This document shows, piece by piece, positions 51,630 through 63,060 of a stretch of DNA of 64,000 nucleotides. The stretch is from Cladopsammia gracilis (lineage: Eukaryota; Cnidaria; Anthozoa; Scleractinia; Dendrophylliidae), in NCBI GenBank assembly GCA_022457155.1, contig JAJGOT010000091.1, positions 248,001 to 312,000 on the forward strand, read 5' to 3'. Within the stretch, counting starts at the first letter, position 1; each line of letters opens with the position of its first letter. The position numbers and the translations under genes are program-made. The notes below the pieces were generated by a model that saw nothing but the letters and a program-made list of their open reading frames with translations, was not told the origin of the DNA and searched no databases.

Positions 51630-52902
51630 AGCCTTATTACCTTTTTACAAGTGTTTGGTTTGACTTTCTAAAGATCGTCAGGGAACAAATTGTTTGACTG
51701 GAAATGAACATTGAATTTCACGGGTTTTGCAACAATCCGTGAAAATACTATACCGCAAAAATAAACTACAGCAAAAAAAATCTATGTGTACGAAAATGTA
51801 CTCCATTCAAAAAATGCAAAACAAAGTCATAAAGAACATGATCTTTCAGTTTCATAATTGATTTGATAGAAGTGTTAGTGTTTAAATCCTGGAAAATGTA
51901 CGTAACATTTCTATGTATTTTGTACTTAAAGGAATAAGGGTAACAATGGGCTTGATACAATAAACAATAGATAATTGTCCATTAGGTTATTAGTAGCGGC
52001 ATGAGTTATAAAATGGCCTCTGTTTTTCTTATTTTTTTTTTTAGTGTCACGATTTTGCATGCAAATTTATGCACGCATATCTTAAATTGTGCACTTCTGG
52101 TTCAAAGCTTTGCCATTTACACTTAGTGAATTCCGGCTGCTCCCACTTCCGGTAAAACAGCGTTACTGAAGTGTCACGACAGCATCTCCTACAACCCTAC
52201 TTACATTGCTAATGTTCACGTTAGGTGTATATTAGACTCAGAAGAATCACTGGCTTCATTTACAAAACATTCAATAGTAAAAAACGTGGTTTGCAGGAAC
52301 GATGACTGAATGAAAAGAGTAACTCTTTTCCATGTCGGACATCTTTTTATCATGTTTAAAATATATCATAAAACTTTCTTACGCATGCACATGAGTATAG
52401 GCTGCTTGCAGCCTCTTGTTTGCTAGAAAGTGTTAGCTTGTTTGGTAGGAGTAGATAAAAGAAAAATACCTCTTTCACTCAAAGTTAAAAATTCTGTTTT
52501 TGTAAAATATTGAAAAACTAACATTTGAATAATTAAGTAGTTAAATAAGTTAAAACTGCACCACATGTCTCCAGAGTGAAAGGATTACACATTTTTCCTT
52601 TCTTTTTTTTTTCAACACCTGTGATACAACAGTAAATATAATCTCAACAAAGTAACAAAATAATAATTATATTGTAATGAACTATCAAATGACATGTTTT
52701 AATTCCGGGAAAATGTATATGACATTTCTTTGTACTTTGTACTAAAAGTTGGGCTTGATAAAATAAACAGTAGATAATAATATTGTCCATTAGGTCATCT
52801 GTTTTATTGCTACACATGATTATTTTGTCATTCCTTAACCACTTGGTTGATTATATACTGAACTCTCAACTTGTACACCTGGTACACAAAGAAATCACTT
52901 TT
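51630..52902. other. zf2 3' flank, no gene
   Basis: Matches the zf1 3' flank in reverse (for example 52580-52680 with 22010-22110). Contains the empty site of the 24100-24557 hAT element at 51682-51689. No other gene recognised. Confidence 0.55.
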
Positions 52903-52906
52903 TTAA

Positions 52907-53517
52907 GGTGGCTCCTAATAGTTTAAACATTCCCATCATGATAAATCTATGATATTCAATCACAGCTACACCAGTAAAGTTAAGAGGAAACGTTTAGTAC
53001 AGGTTTGTAAACACTTAACTAATGAACAAATTTAGGTGGCTACGACAATTTGTTACCATGGCAACGTTAAAAGACCCCATTTTCAACCTTTTAAGGCTAA
53101 TAACTTCAAAACTGCTCTGTGAAATTTTTTTGATTTTTGTACATTTTCGTCTTATAAACATAGCAAACATTTGTGCCAATTTTGAAAAAAATCTGTACAT
53201 AGGATTCAGAGATATGTCATTTTTACATAAATTTAAGGTAGCTCTGAGCTCTATGTACAGAATTTTTTAAAAAATTGTTAAAATGTTTCTCTTGCCAATT
53301 AAACAAAAATATCAAAAACAAAAACTTTCACCATGTAGTTTATAAGTTATTAGCCTCAAATGATCGTTGCCATGGCAACGAATGATGACGTCATTTGGAT
53401 ACCACGTTGTTGACTGATAAAAGATTTACTGGTTCCAACTAAAAGATTTTAGCCACACCGTCGGGCTAGCTGTAATAATATGCAAAAGACGAGAGGGCTG
53501 AACAATATGGAGCCACC
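52907..53517. mobile_element. Kolobok-like TTAA element (GGTGGCTC family)
   Basis: The ends GGTGGCTCCTAATAG and the complement GGTGGCTCCATATTG are flanked by TTAA (52903-52906, 53518-53521). Inside, ttgccatggcaacg occurs twice in opposite halves (about 53053 and 53367). It is non-coding and longer than its relative at 27934. Confidence 0.8.
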
Positions 53518-53891
53518 TTAATTGAAAACTCGCACTCAATTAATAGAATATAAATCTCATATGATGCCCGATTTAGGGTGTCAGCTCCATTGTACATTGT
53601 ACACCTCCATTGTATTAGGTAAAACAGTGAGATAATATAACGAAAATGATGCTTTTTAACTCATTTATTCCTGTCGACGATTACAATTTTCGCGCGCAAA
53701 TTGCTGGGAGGTGAATAACCAGAGTGCGCCAACAATGCTATCCACTGTTTCAGTATATACTAAATACTGCTAACCCCTTCCTCAACTGAAAGCTAACCAG
53801 TTATTCCGTTATATAAGTCTCAATAAGGTGTCCAACCTCCATCAGAGTTATGGAATCCAGACTCTTCCGAAGCAAAGTTGGTTTCCCCTGG

Positions 53892-54019
53892 ATCATTGTC
53901 GTCCCCAGAGCCGCTTGGCCCTCTTAACTGCCGGAGCCTGAGTGAGTACGAGGGCCCTTGACCCTCGTACTCAGGCTCTGGCGGTTAAGAGGGCCAAGCG
54001 GCTCTGGGGACGATAATGT
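53892..54019. mobile_element. 128-bp palindromic MITE
   Basis: A near-perfect hairpin (ATCATTGTCGTCCCCAGAGC... paired with ...GCTCTGGGGACGATAATGT) is flanked by CCCTGG on both sides (53886-53891, 54020-54025). The related repeat at 20640-20670 has the uninterrupted form (ccaggggaaacc), supporting insertion here. Confidence 0.75.
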
Positions 54020-54613
54020 CCCTGGATTTGCTTCACTTAAACACTGCAATTTTACCCCCGATTTCTCGAATACTCGATTACTCGAAACTCCCAAAAACTC
54101 GAACGCCAGTGAGAGAAACTGACCCACGATAAGTCGAACCGCTGAAACGTATTTTAAAACCACTCATAACCCCCATTTTTCTACTTTCTCACCTGAATCA
54201 AAACTAGTATTGGAAGGGACTTTGAGAGTATGGTTGCCGAAATGTAGCAAAATTCGAAAAAAATATTTTTTTATTCGATAAAATATATTTTCATTCGATA
54301 AAATTTATTTTCATTCGATAAAATATATTTTCATTCGATAAAATATATTTTCATTCGATAAAATATATTTTCATTCGATAAATAATATATTTTCACTTGA
54401 TAAAATATATTTTCATTCGATAAAATATTTTCATTCGATAAAAAAATTCGTTCGATAAAAAATATTTTCATTCGATAAAATCTCGTGGTATCATAAGGCC
54501 TGGTCACTTGGCTTAAACATGGCGACGGACGAAGATGACCCTGTGGGAAGACTTTTTTTTCAGGGCTTGTCCCCCTACTCAACATCTGCGAGTGCAATAG
54601 TTCGAATGTTAAC

Positions 54614-55024
54614 TTGGACTTTCCTTCAGCAGCAGTGTTATTCAATCAGTTGGACATGACGTTATCAGTTCTTAGAAGTGTTTCAGACGCTGTTGTAAAT
54701 ATGGCGAATTTTGACCAGTTCCAAGAACTTTGTTCATGCTTTTCTGAAATTCACTTGTATTGGTGGAATAGGATGGCTGAAATTGGAAGGAGAACCACAA
54801 GCATGGCCGATATGGGTCCGCGTTCTGTCGCCGTTAGTGGAGCAGGAAGACCACGATTTGTAATTGCACAGGAACTTTTGGAAAACGGTTGCACTTGGAT
54901 ACAAATAGCTCGCATGCTGCACGTTTCCCGATGGACCATTCAACGGAGAGTGGTGGAGTACGGATTAAACTGTGGAAGGTGGTCTGATATAAATGATGAT
55001 CAACTAGACACTATCATGAGAGGA
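54614..55024 (+). pseudogene. HTH N-terminal part of integrase-like transposase, left arm
   Basis: Reads AAVLFNQLDMTLSVLRSV, then CSCFSEIHLYWWNRMAEIGR, GAGRPRFVIAQELLENG and the helix-turn-helix WIQIARMLHVSRWTIQRRVV (about 54893-54955). This resembles the DNA-binding front half of cnidarian integrase-core transposases. The catalytic rve domain is absent because the sequence runs through the loop into the inverted arm. The N-terminal 85 bp are in another frame. Confidence 0.7.
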
Positions 55025-55035
55025 TACATATCACG

Positions 55036-55521
55036 CTTCCACAGTTTAATCCATACTCCACCACTCTCCGTTGAATGGTCCATCGGGAAACGTGCAGCAT
55101 GCGAGCTATTTGTATCCAAGTGCAACCTAGGCTTCTCAAGTTTTCCAAAAGTTCCTGTGCAATTACAAAATAATCGTGGTCTTCCTGCTCCACTGACGGC
55201 GACAGAACGCGGACTCATATCGGCCATGCTTGTGGTTCTCCTTCCAATTTCAGCCATCCTATTCCACCAATACAAGTGAATTTCAGAAAAGCATGAACAA
55301 AGTTCTTGGAACTGGTCAAAATTCGCCATATTTACAACAGCGTCTGGTCCGTCTGAAACACTTCTAAGAACTGATAACGTCATGTCCAACTGATTGAATA
55401 ACACTGCTGCTGAGGGAAAGTCCAAGTTAACATTCGAACTATTGCACTCGCAGATGTTGAGTAGGGGGACAAGCCCTGAAAAAAAGTCTTCCCACAGGGG
55501 TCGATTCGCTGAGGGAATCAT
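55036..55521 (-). pseudogene. HTH gene fragment, inverted right arm
   Basis: Minus-strand copy of the left-arm gene. The frame starts MIPSANRPLWEDFFSG and includes the segment up to SGAGRPR, then loses register before the helix-turn-helix. Relative to the left arm it keeps 16 more bases near the start (tcccctcagcgaatcg-like) and has a six-base insertion (VSDGPDAVV versus VSDAVV), so the arms have diverged independently. Confidence 0.65.
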
Positions 55522-55813
55522 CTTCGTCCGTCGCCATGTTTAAGCCAAGTGACCAGGCCTTATGGTACCACGTGATTTTATCGAATGAAAATATTTTTTT
55601 ATCGAATGAAAATATTTTATCGAATGAAAATATATTATCGAATGAAAATATATTTTATCGAATGAAAATATATTATCGTATGAAAATATATTATTTATCG
55701 AATGAAAATATATTTTATCGAATGGAAATATATTTTATCGAATGGAAATATATTTTATCGAATGAAAATATATTTTTTTCGAATTTTGCTACATTTCGGC
55801 AACCATATGAGAG

Positions 55814-56018
55814 AGTCTATTGTCCTCTCTGCAAAGGAGCTGTGACGTACATTGAGGAACACGTGACTTCAGACAGTTCGTCGCTGTGATTAGCTGGTAT
55901 TGCTAAAAAATGTTTAAAAGATGTTGACTGCTTAGTTTTCAACAATGTCACTTTCCGATTCACTAATTAAACCTTTCTTCTGTCGATGACAATGCCAAAC
56001 AACACGCGTTCCTGAATG
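55814..56018. repeat. right flank of the interrupted dispersed element
   Basis: Continues the repeat interrupted by the foldback element; it matches 14755-14985 in reverse. Confidence 0.65.
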
Positions 56019-57904
56019 CCTAAGGCCCCGACCACAATACGTTTTCGTTTGAAAACGCATACGTTTTGATGCGTTTTCGCCTATTGTCCACACTAAAAAG
56101 CCCGAAATCGCTGATGAAAACGGAGACTTTCGAAAACGGTTTCAAAAGTGGAGAATTTTCAAAAAGCTCATGCAGACAATGCGTGCCTATGTTTATACTT
56201 GGCCGCAACGCCCAAGTAAAAAGCTGGGGCCCGGCTCCGAGCTCGAAAAGTTAAAACTGGTTTTCACTAGCGACGCAAGCACAAGCGCAAGCATAAGCGC
56301 AAGCACAAGAGAGCCCTTATTTCGCCGTGAAAACGAGCTTGAAGCAAGCATAGGCAGAAGCGCAAGCACAAGCACAAGGATCAAAATATTTTGATCCTTG
56401 TGCCTGCGCTTATGCTTGCGTTGCATGCATGTGAAAACGGAACATAACACAAGCACAAGAAAAAAGCAGTGATTCTGATATGATTTTGAAAAGATTTTTT
56501 GAACAAAACAAAGGTTAGTTAAGAAAATTATCTTCGAAAGTCATTTGTGCGTTATTCAATTATTTTGCTTGCTTAGATTCTACGAATCTTGCTGGTTACA
56601 AACGTCGTTGTCGTGAAAATTGTTCGTTTCGTTTTCAAGCGAAAATAACATTATTTGAGCTGTCAGTCAATGAGTAAAACAAATAGATTCATGTTTTCCG
56701 TCAGTTAAATGCACAAACACCTGATGGTTTTAACAATGATCAAATCTTGCTGGTGAATATTTCGTTCTTAATTGTGCTTGTGATTGCGTTCGTTTACACT
56801 TGTATAAAATTCTTAGGCCCGGTTCAAACGTCGAACTTCACATGTGCCGAATCTAATGCAAATGAGCAAGAGCAATAGATTTTGCTCATTTGCATTTGAT
56901 TCGGCACATGTGAAGTTCGACGTTTGAACCGGGCCTTATGCTTGCGCCTATGTGTGCGCTTGTACTTGCGTCGCTCGTGAAAAACCAGGCTTTTCACTAG
57001 CGACGCAAGCACAAGCGAAAGCATTCAGTGTCTTCCGTGGGCATCACCCACGATCACAGGATCTTGAGAAGGTGAGTGAAGAGTTATTTACCATATTTCT
57101 CCAATCTTTTATGTTTAAAATCTTTTCTTCTTTGCACTATTAGCCGATCGATTTTTCGCCAGCTGGCGTTAAGTGAAGTAATTTGGATGTGATTTGAACC
57201 GTGTAAAATATAAGCTTAAGCTTACTTTTGATGATTTTAATAAGATTTTTTTAATTAGGTCATTTGGATATTTTACAGAATTTCTCTAGGGTGGGCGAAT
57301 TTGAATGGAAATTTTTGCCCCAGGGTGACAAAATTGACCAAAATTTGAACGGAAAATGTCAAACCCCGTGGGTATGCCCGATACCCCTCCCCTGGGGGAA
57401 ACCATTGACTGGTGCATAAGCACGAGCGCAAGCACGAGCACAAGTATCAAAATATTTTGATCTTGTGCTTGCGCTTATGCTTGTGTCGCATGTGAAATCG
57501 GAACATAACACAACCACAAGAAAAAAGCAGTGATTCTGACATGATTTTGAAAAGATTTTTTTAACAAAACAAAGGTTAGTTAAGAAAATCATCTTCGAAA
57601 GTCATTTGCGAGTTATTCACTTATTCTGCTTGCCTTGATTCTATGAATTTTGCTGGTTACAAACGGGCGTTGTCGTGAAAATTGTTCGTTTCGTTTTCAA
57701 GCGAAAATAACATTATTTGAGCTGTCATTAATGTTTTCCGTCAGTGAAATGCACAAAGACCTGATAGTTTTAACAATGATCAAATCTTGCTGGTGAATAT
57801 TTCGTTCTTACCTTCACTTGTACAGAATTCTTATGCTTGCGGTCCTTGCGGATGCTTGCGCCTATGCTTGCGCTTGTGCTTGCGTCGCTAGTGAAATGAC
57901 CAGG
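56019..57904. repeat. two copies of a hexamer-rich element
   Basis: The ends carry runs of AAGCRC hexamers (ttttcactagcgacgcaagc..., 56260-56400; 56938-57020; 57410-57490; 57835-57900). An internal segment of about 330 bp is duplicated: 56430-56790 and 57490-57815 match closely (cataacacaagcacaagaaa..., tgctggtgaatatttcgttc). Between them, 57290-57420 resembles 740-860. Reading frames with long Ala/Ser or Arg/Lys strings are products of the hexamer repeat. Confidence 0.7.
56816..56935. mobile_element. 120-bp PIF/Harbinger-type MITE
   Basis: A palindrome with ends GGCCCGGTTCAAACGTCGAA and its complement, flanked by TTA (56813-56815, 56936-56938). The sister copy of the host repeat has the single TTA at 57831-57833 without the insertion. 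Confidence 0.88.
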
Positions 57905-59880
57905 CTTAATGCATTGCGTGACAAGCAACATCGGATAACAGACTGGGCACTAGTGTTCAATGGCCGTCGTATGATCGTTGTTTGAAGTCTTTGCAGCTCA
58001 CTTTATCAACTATTTTGCTTCAGTTTAGGTAAGAAAAGTACACGAGAATATCTTAAAAGGGTGTTAAGTAATTGTCTCAGGTATATTTAAACGTTTGTCG
58101 TTATATTTCCTTCGATGTGAAGAGGTTTTCAGTCTGCATTTCGTGTGAAGATCTTCGTCGTGGTTTTCAAAAGGTGTCGTCTAAGGCGTATTTTGGCGTG
58201 TGTTCGTTGATTGATTCATTCTTCAGGTTTCATAGAGTTGGCTTGAGATTCACACAGATTGCAGACTTGCAGATGCTGCTTGGCGGAGATTTTCAAAGCC
58301 AATGGCATATCAATTGGCGCGAGATTTACACAGAATGCAGACTTGTAGAGATGGGGCGATTGCAGAATACTCGGCCCATTTATTTCCATGTGTCCGTTCG
58401 CTTTTTAGAACGAGGCAAATAACAATAGGTCTTATTCTTATTCATTGAGATGCAAATAAGTGGGCCTGGTATTCTGCAATTTCGCTGATTGCGTTTGTCA
58501 TGAAGAGCAGTTGTAGATATTTCCGGTTGCTCCGCTTTGACCACAATCAGCAGACGCTCCTTCGTAGTGAGGGTTGGCCTTTTTACTGTAACTTGTGATT
58601 ATGCTAAGTGTAATGAACTGGGGTCAGATTTTTCTATCGCTTCTTGATCCGTTACAAATCGTAATATTATTACCTATATTTTATAGCGGAGCTCTGTGGG
58701 CTGAAGGCCTGCATGTAGCCCCATACTCATAGAACCCATGCACATCATTTTTCATGGTCATGGCCAGCAGAATGTTTCGCGGGCGGCGTCTGTTACATGT
58801 GTGTCCAAGCGTTGTGCAAGGCTAGCTCGCGGATGCATATGACATCGCAAAACATGCGCAAATGACGCCACACGCGTGGCTACACAGCCGTCAGCTCGGT
58901 AAACACAAAGTTGGATCTTTCGCAGTGTTTAGCGGAGCAGTAAAGTCGTTATTTCCCTGCATTTTTTCGTGGTTTGCTACTCGAGACAGGGATACTAATT
59001 AAGGGATACTCAGAAGCCGCTTTAGTGGAAAAAGAAGAGCTTTCAGGGATAAAATCTTGCTTCGAGGAACCCTCATACATTTTTATCAATGCAGGAGCAA
59101 TTATGCGGGGAGATGCCTTGTTTTTATTACAGATTTCAGAACCGAAGAAGCAGAGTTTTAACGAATTTCCAAGCAGTCCAGTGACTTAAAGGTAAAATAA
59201 ATCAAATTTTTCGATGGGAATTTATGTTGATATTAATTTTTGATTGACTTTTCCTTTGTGTTCTCTTAAGGTTTGGAGACATTTTATGAAACATGCTCAA
59301 ATTAAGTCGTGTTGTTATCTTGAATTTCATCAAGGACAGCTCTGCCTTGATGTGCTATAAATGCTGCATGTTTTGCTTTTAAACATAAACTTATGGAGAT
59401 TTGAATAAAATTTTTCGAAAGAAGATTGTGTTGCCCATTTTTATGTGTTAGTTCATTCATTACATAGATTGAAAAGTGATTTTATGTAAACAAAACGAGA
59501 CTTCTTCACTTGCGTCGCCTTATGCAAATATGTTTGTGTATTTTTGCAATTTTGATTTCCTAATCAGTTTCTCGAGCAATTTTTGACAAACAAAAACTGT
59601 ATTTTATTCGGAAAGTAGTCGTAGTAGTTATTCTAGACAGAGAAAACTTGTTTTGGTGAACTTTTGTATGGTCTAAATGTACTGTGCAGACGGTCTGGTA
59701 ATACTGTTTTTTGAGAATTGCTAAAATTGAAGAATAGCCCGGTCGTCAATCTTAATTCTTGTGATTCCGACCTTTCACCTTAGTTAAGCTTGTTCAAAGT
59801 GCGATGCTGTTAGGCTCTGCCTATCTATATATATTAACTGTGTACCGGCTTTGAATCTGTAATTCGATGTGGCTCACACA
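57905..59880. repeat. duplicated block 3, left part, rearranged relative to block 1
   Basis: 57950-58610 matches 31205-31815 (same orientation) and 30355-31025 (reverse). 58690-59829 matches 33735-32080 in reverse and is inserted between two pieces that are adjacent in block 1 (attacctatattttata at 33820 and actgtgtaccggct). An inversion or transposition of about 1.1 kb thus separates the two arrangements. Confidence 0.65.
58974..59189 (+). pseudogene. first-exon-like frame in a duplicated block (copy 2)
   Basis: Plus-strand counterpart of 33270-33468. Reads GILIKGYSEAALVEKEELSG, then loses the CGRC-containing register seen in copy 1 after CFEE. Ends before a donor-like AAAG|GTAAAA at about 59191. 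Unidentified. Confidence 0.4.
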
Positions 59881-59884
59881 CTAC

Positions 59885-60180
59885 GCTTGGGCCGCCTGTG
59901 TTTTCACTCACTCACTCGCTCCTTCACTCGGCTATAAACTTTTCTTGGTAATTCTGCTGAGCAGTACATAAGGCTTGTGCATATATTTTACACTTGGGTC
60001 GCCTGTGTTTTCACTCACTCACTCCTTCACTCGGCTATAAACTTTTCTTGGTAATTCTGCTGAGCAGTACATAAGGCTTGGGCCACCTGTGTTTTCACTC
60101 ACTCACTCACTCCTTCACTCGGCTATAAACTTTTCTTGGTAATTACACTGAGCAGTACATAAGGCTTGTGCACATATTTT
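59885..60180. repeat. three tandem units of ~95 bp
   Basis: Each unit contains cctgtgttttcactcactca, ccttcactcggctataaact and gagcagtacataaggctt. The units start near 59885, 59999 and 60085 and differ by a few bases and in the number of CTCA repeats. Confidence 0.8.
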
Positions 60181-60604
60181 ACCCATTCCAAATGTGATTG
60201 GTAATGGTCATCTGTCTTACCCATGGGGATGGCAATGGAGGGAGGAGAGGGTGGGGAGTTGGATGCAGTGGGTGGTGGGGTGGGGGGCGTTAAGTGGAGC
60301 AAAACGTGTAAGAAAGAGGAGGGCCAGACAGTTGTTTTGTTTTCATAAGTTGGCTCATATGAACATAGCCTGCGCATACAACTGCCTCTCATCACTCCCA
60401 GCTGGTAGGAGCGTTCACGTGACAGAGCGTCTGCAATTTACTTTGAGAAATGCCATTCTGATGATGTAAATCTGTCCCGAATCGAGACAGGAGTGTTGAT
60501 TGATCAACTTGATAATTTTACATAATTATACTTTAAATTATGCAGTGTTGTGACTCAAAACTACATCTTAACAAATATGGTTGCCAGTTGTCTGTTGTTA
60601 GAAA

Positions 60605-61057
60605 ATGTTCGACTCTGTGTTCAATCTATTTGTCCTATTAATGTTTTGCTGTTACAAGCAAGTCAATTTCAGGCTCTTTATAGTTTTTTCTGCAGTGAAG
60701 AGGTCTTTCTTTTTTTGTCAATTTACTGACTGGATATTGCAAGTCACTGAAATTTCAAATGACGCCACTCGTGCACGTGTGGATGAATGGACATTTGTCG
60801 GCGATACATGGAAAGAAGAATCCTGTAATTATCATCATCAGTCTGCTTTTAGCGAAAAGACTACCTTCATACTCATGGCAACGCAATCAGTGGCTGGGGA
60901 CAAAAATGGCAGTTTCTTTCGCCAATATTTTTATGGTAAATATGGAAATGGAAATAATAAACCATTCCACAAAGAAATAAAAGTGTGCAAGGAAATGTTA
61001 TCCTTTGTAACACAATACAACCCTGTGTGCCTTCATCCTTGTGGACACTTGAAATGA
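60605..61057 (+). CDS. unidentified ORF or exon, 150 codons
   Basis: Open from about 60605 to TGA at 61055-61057. The front is hydrophobic (FNLFVLLMFCCYKQVNF) over a pyrimidine-rich tract (60700-60720) that could be intronic. The back reads ARVDEWTFVGDTWKEES, then KNGSFFRQYFYGKYGNGNN and ends VTQYNPVCLHPCGHLK. If the tract is an acceptor, the exon begins near 60720-60755. I recognise no family. The absence of repeat copies in the window makes it a candidate for a real exon. Confidence 0.35.
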   Translation: MFDSVFNLFVLLMFCCYKQVNFRLFIVFSAVKRSFFFCQFTDWILQVTEISNDATRARVDEWTFVGDTWKEESCNYHHQSAFSEKTTFILMATQSVAGDKNGSFFRQYFYGKYGNGNNKPFHKEIKVCKEMLSFVTQYNPVCLHPCGHLK

Positions 61058-61220
61058 ATCGCAACCTTTGCTTAGATGGATCTATAAACCTTCATTTGGT
61101 TTCACTGCATGCACATTATTATAATTACCGGTATAGGAGATTAGCGTAGGGAGATTTAAGTCATCAGAATGGAATTTCTCAAAGTTAATCGCAGACGTTC
61201 TCTCGCGCAAATGCCACTAG

Positions 61221-61387
61221 CAGGGTTCTCCTTATCAGGCGGTTACCGGTAAAATTTACCGCTTGAAGCAGCACTTATTACCGCCCGTAACCGCTTGCCC
61301 CCGGAAAATTTTTAAGACATGCAGTTTTCCCTTTACCGCTTAGCAAAAATCCTTTACCTGCTGAGCTAAAACTTAGGGAGAATCCTG
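61221..61387. mobile_element. 167-bp MITE with 6-bp duplication
   Basis: The ends CAGGGTTCTCC and the complement CAGGATTCTCC are flanked by CACTAG (61215-61220, 61388-61393). The interior has repeated ttaccgctt units. The paralogous site at 37152-37157 is empty. Confidence 0.75.
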
Positions 61388-63060
61388 CACTAGTTGCTGG
61401 GAGCAATGAGAGGCGGTTGCATTCGCAGGCTACTATGAACACCCGAGAGTTGCAGGTATCAAAATTTAAGAAAAATCCCAAATTTCATTTTGTCAAACAT
61501 TGTTATACAAAAAGCAACATGGAAAAGTAGCCCCAAGGTTTCATTTGAATTGTCATGCCATAGGATTTCATCAACAGACTCAAAAGTTTGAACTACACTG
61601 CATGTCTTCATATACGAATCTGGAAGTGAAAGGGTTAAGGAATTGCAGTTGCTGATGAAGCTTGTGTTTAGGACTTGCCCTGACACCATGTTACAAGCAA
61701 CATGTGTACATATACACAGCAAATTAAGCCATTCATACCATACCAACACTTCACAATCATCTTACGTTAGTTACATCAGTGATGGATTCAGGGCAGGGAC
61801 CTTAGGTCCTCCCCTTATCTTTATCTTATCTTTTTTTCAGCCTAAACCATTTTCACTCAGGACCCCCACCCCTGTTCACTCCGTTCCCCCTCCCCGTTAT
61901 GAGGGAGTCTGAATCCACACCGCACATGGTTATACCTACTAAAAGTGATCACAGAATTCTCATACATCTAGTTGTTAGTGGTAATACACTGTAGTTGCAA
62001 GAACAAGCTGTCAAATGTTAACAAATGGCATATTTTCTCTGTAGCAACTGTAGCTGTAAGAGTTTCGAGTCCTGATGTGTTGCCTTGAAACTATCTTATC
62101 ATACACATTGCATGACTTTGTTGTTTTTTTTTTCATATTCCAAAATGACGATGTTGAATCAGTCCTAAGTGTAACTAATGTACAGTGTTTCGATTTCCTG
62201 AAAATGAATTTTCTTGAAAATGCTCTCCAGAGTCCCCTGTGATCTTCCAAGAGAAAAAAAAATGATTTTCCTAGGGAGATGGAAGGAGACTCGGCAAGTA
62301 GGGTATCTCCAAAGTGAGTGAATTTGAGAAAAAAACCTTTCTTTTTGAAAATGCTGACAGTGGTCTAAACAATATGAATGGTAGGCTAAAAGGAATAAAA
62401 ATTTATGCATTTTAAACAAAGGAGCGTAGTTCATTTAGTGTATTTCTGATGCGAAAATGCCTTTTTCAAATGAAAACTGGTTGGTGTGGACATGGCCTCA
62501 GTTTCCATTGCATGAAGTAACTGAAACTATTGTGACTCATCCACTCCCAGAAATGTTAGGGTCATGCCCTGGCATTTTGACTCACTAGCACTGGTGTCAA
62601 AAGAACTAAACTAGGCTGGTAGTGTGGATTTCAATTTACCTGCTTGTTCTTTGCCAAATCACCAGGTCATCACAGATAGTGGTAATACACTGTAGTTGGA
62701 AGAACAGGTTGCCAAACATAAACAAATGGCATATTTTCTCTGTAGTACCTTAGCAACCTCCTACACATTCCCCAAGGTGCGTGTAGCCTAGTTAGTTTGT
62801 AAAGCATGATTTTGTACTGTTAAGTATTTTATTACACTTTTTTCATTTTTTACTTGGAAATTCTCACCAGTGTTTGGAAATAACGTAACGTCTTCCATTT
62901 GCTTCTTTTTCATATTAATGCTCAAAATTGAAGAACATGCAGATAATGTTGCATAATGGATGCAAATTCCAATGGGACTGTGCGACAAATTTAGGAATAT
63001 CTATTCAGGGAAAGATGACTTTAAAATGTAAAAACTGTGGCAAATGTATGAATTGGGCAG
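61388..63060. other. zf3 5' flank, duplicated, no clear exon
   Basis: 61430-61900 matches 37190-37690. 62040-63060 matches 26127-27100 in reverse and 41530-41780. It contains the empty BEL/Pao site at 62804-62808. No separate gene recognised. Confidence 0.5.

Larger units (their letters stand above)
37191..53000. repeat. duplicated block 2 carrying zf2
   Basis: Forward-oriented relative to zf2. Its 5' flank runs 37191-38721, continues at 41148-41778, then 48308-48360 and 49613-49871. The gaps are later insertions (DNA transposon, BEL/Pao element, LINE fragments), recognisable because block 1 or block 3 keeps the uninterrupted sequence. The 3' flank 51630-52860 matches block 1. Confidence 0.7.
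54229..55807. mobile_element. 1.58-kb foldback element, IS3EU-like
   Basis: Starts TATGGTTGCCGAAATGTAGC and ends with its complement. Flanked by the 6-bp duplication TGAGAG (54223-54228, 55808-55813). Arms 54229-54978 and 55036-55807 are inverted copies around a 57-bp loop. Each arm begins with tandem ATTCGATAAAATATATTTTC units (about 10 in the left arm) and continues into part of a gene for a helix-turn-helix protein. A 6-bp duplication and TAY termini are, as I recall, the marks of the IS3EU superfamily, which encodes an IS3-like integrase. Neither arm reaches the catalytic domain, so the element is non-autonomous. The empty site is at 14985-14990. Confidence 0.8.

Noticed and set aside
56170..56456. 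Long Ala/Ser and Arg/Lys-rich ORFs
   Set aside because: Translations of the AAGCRC hexamer runs of a repeat element.
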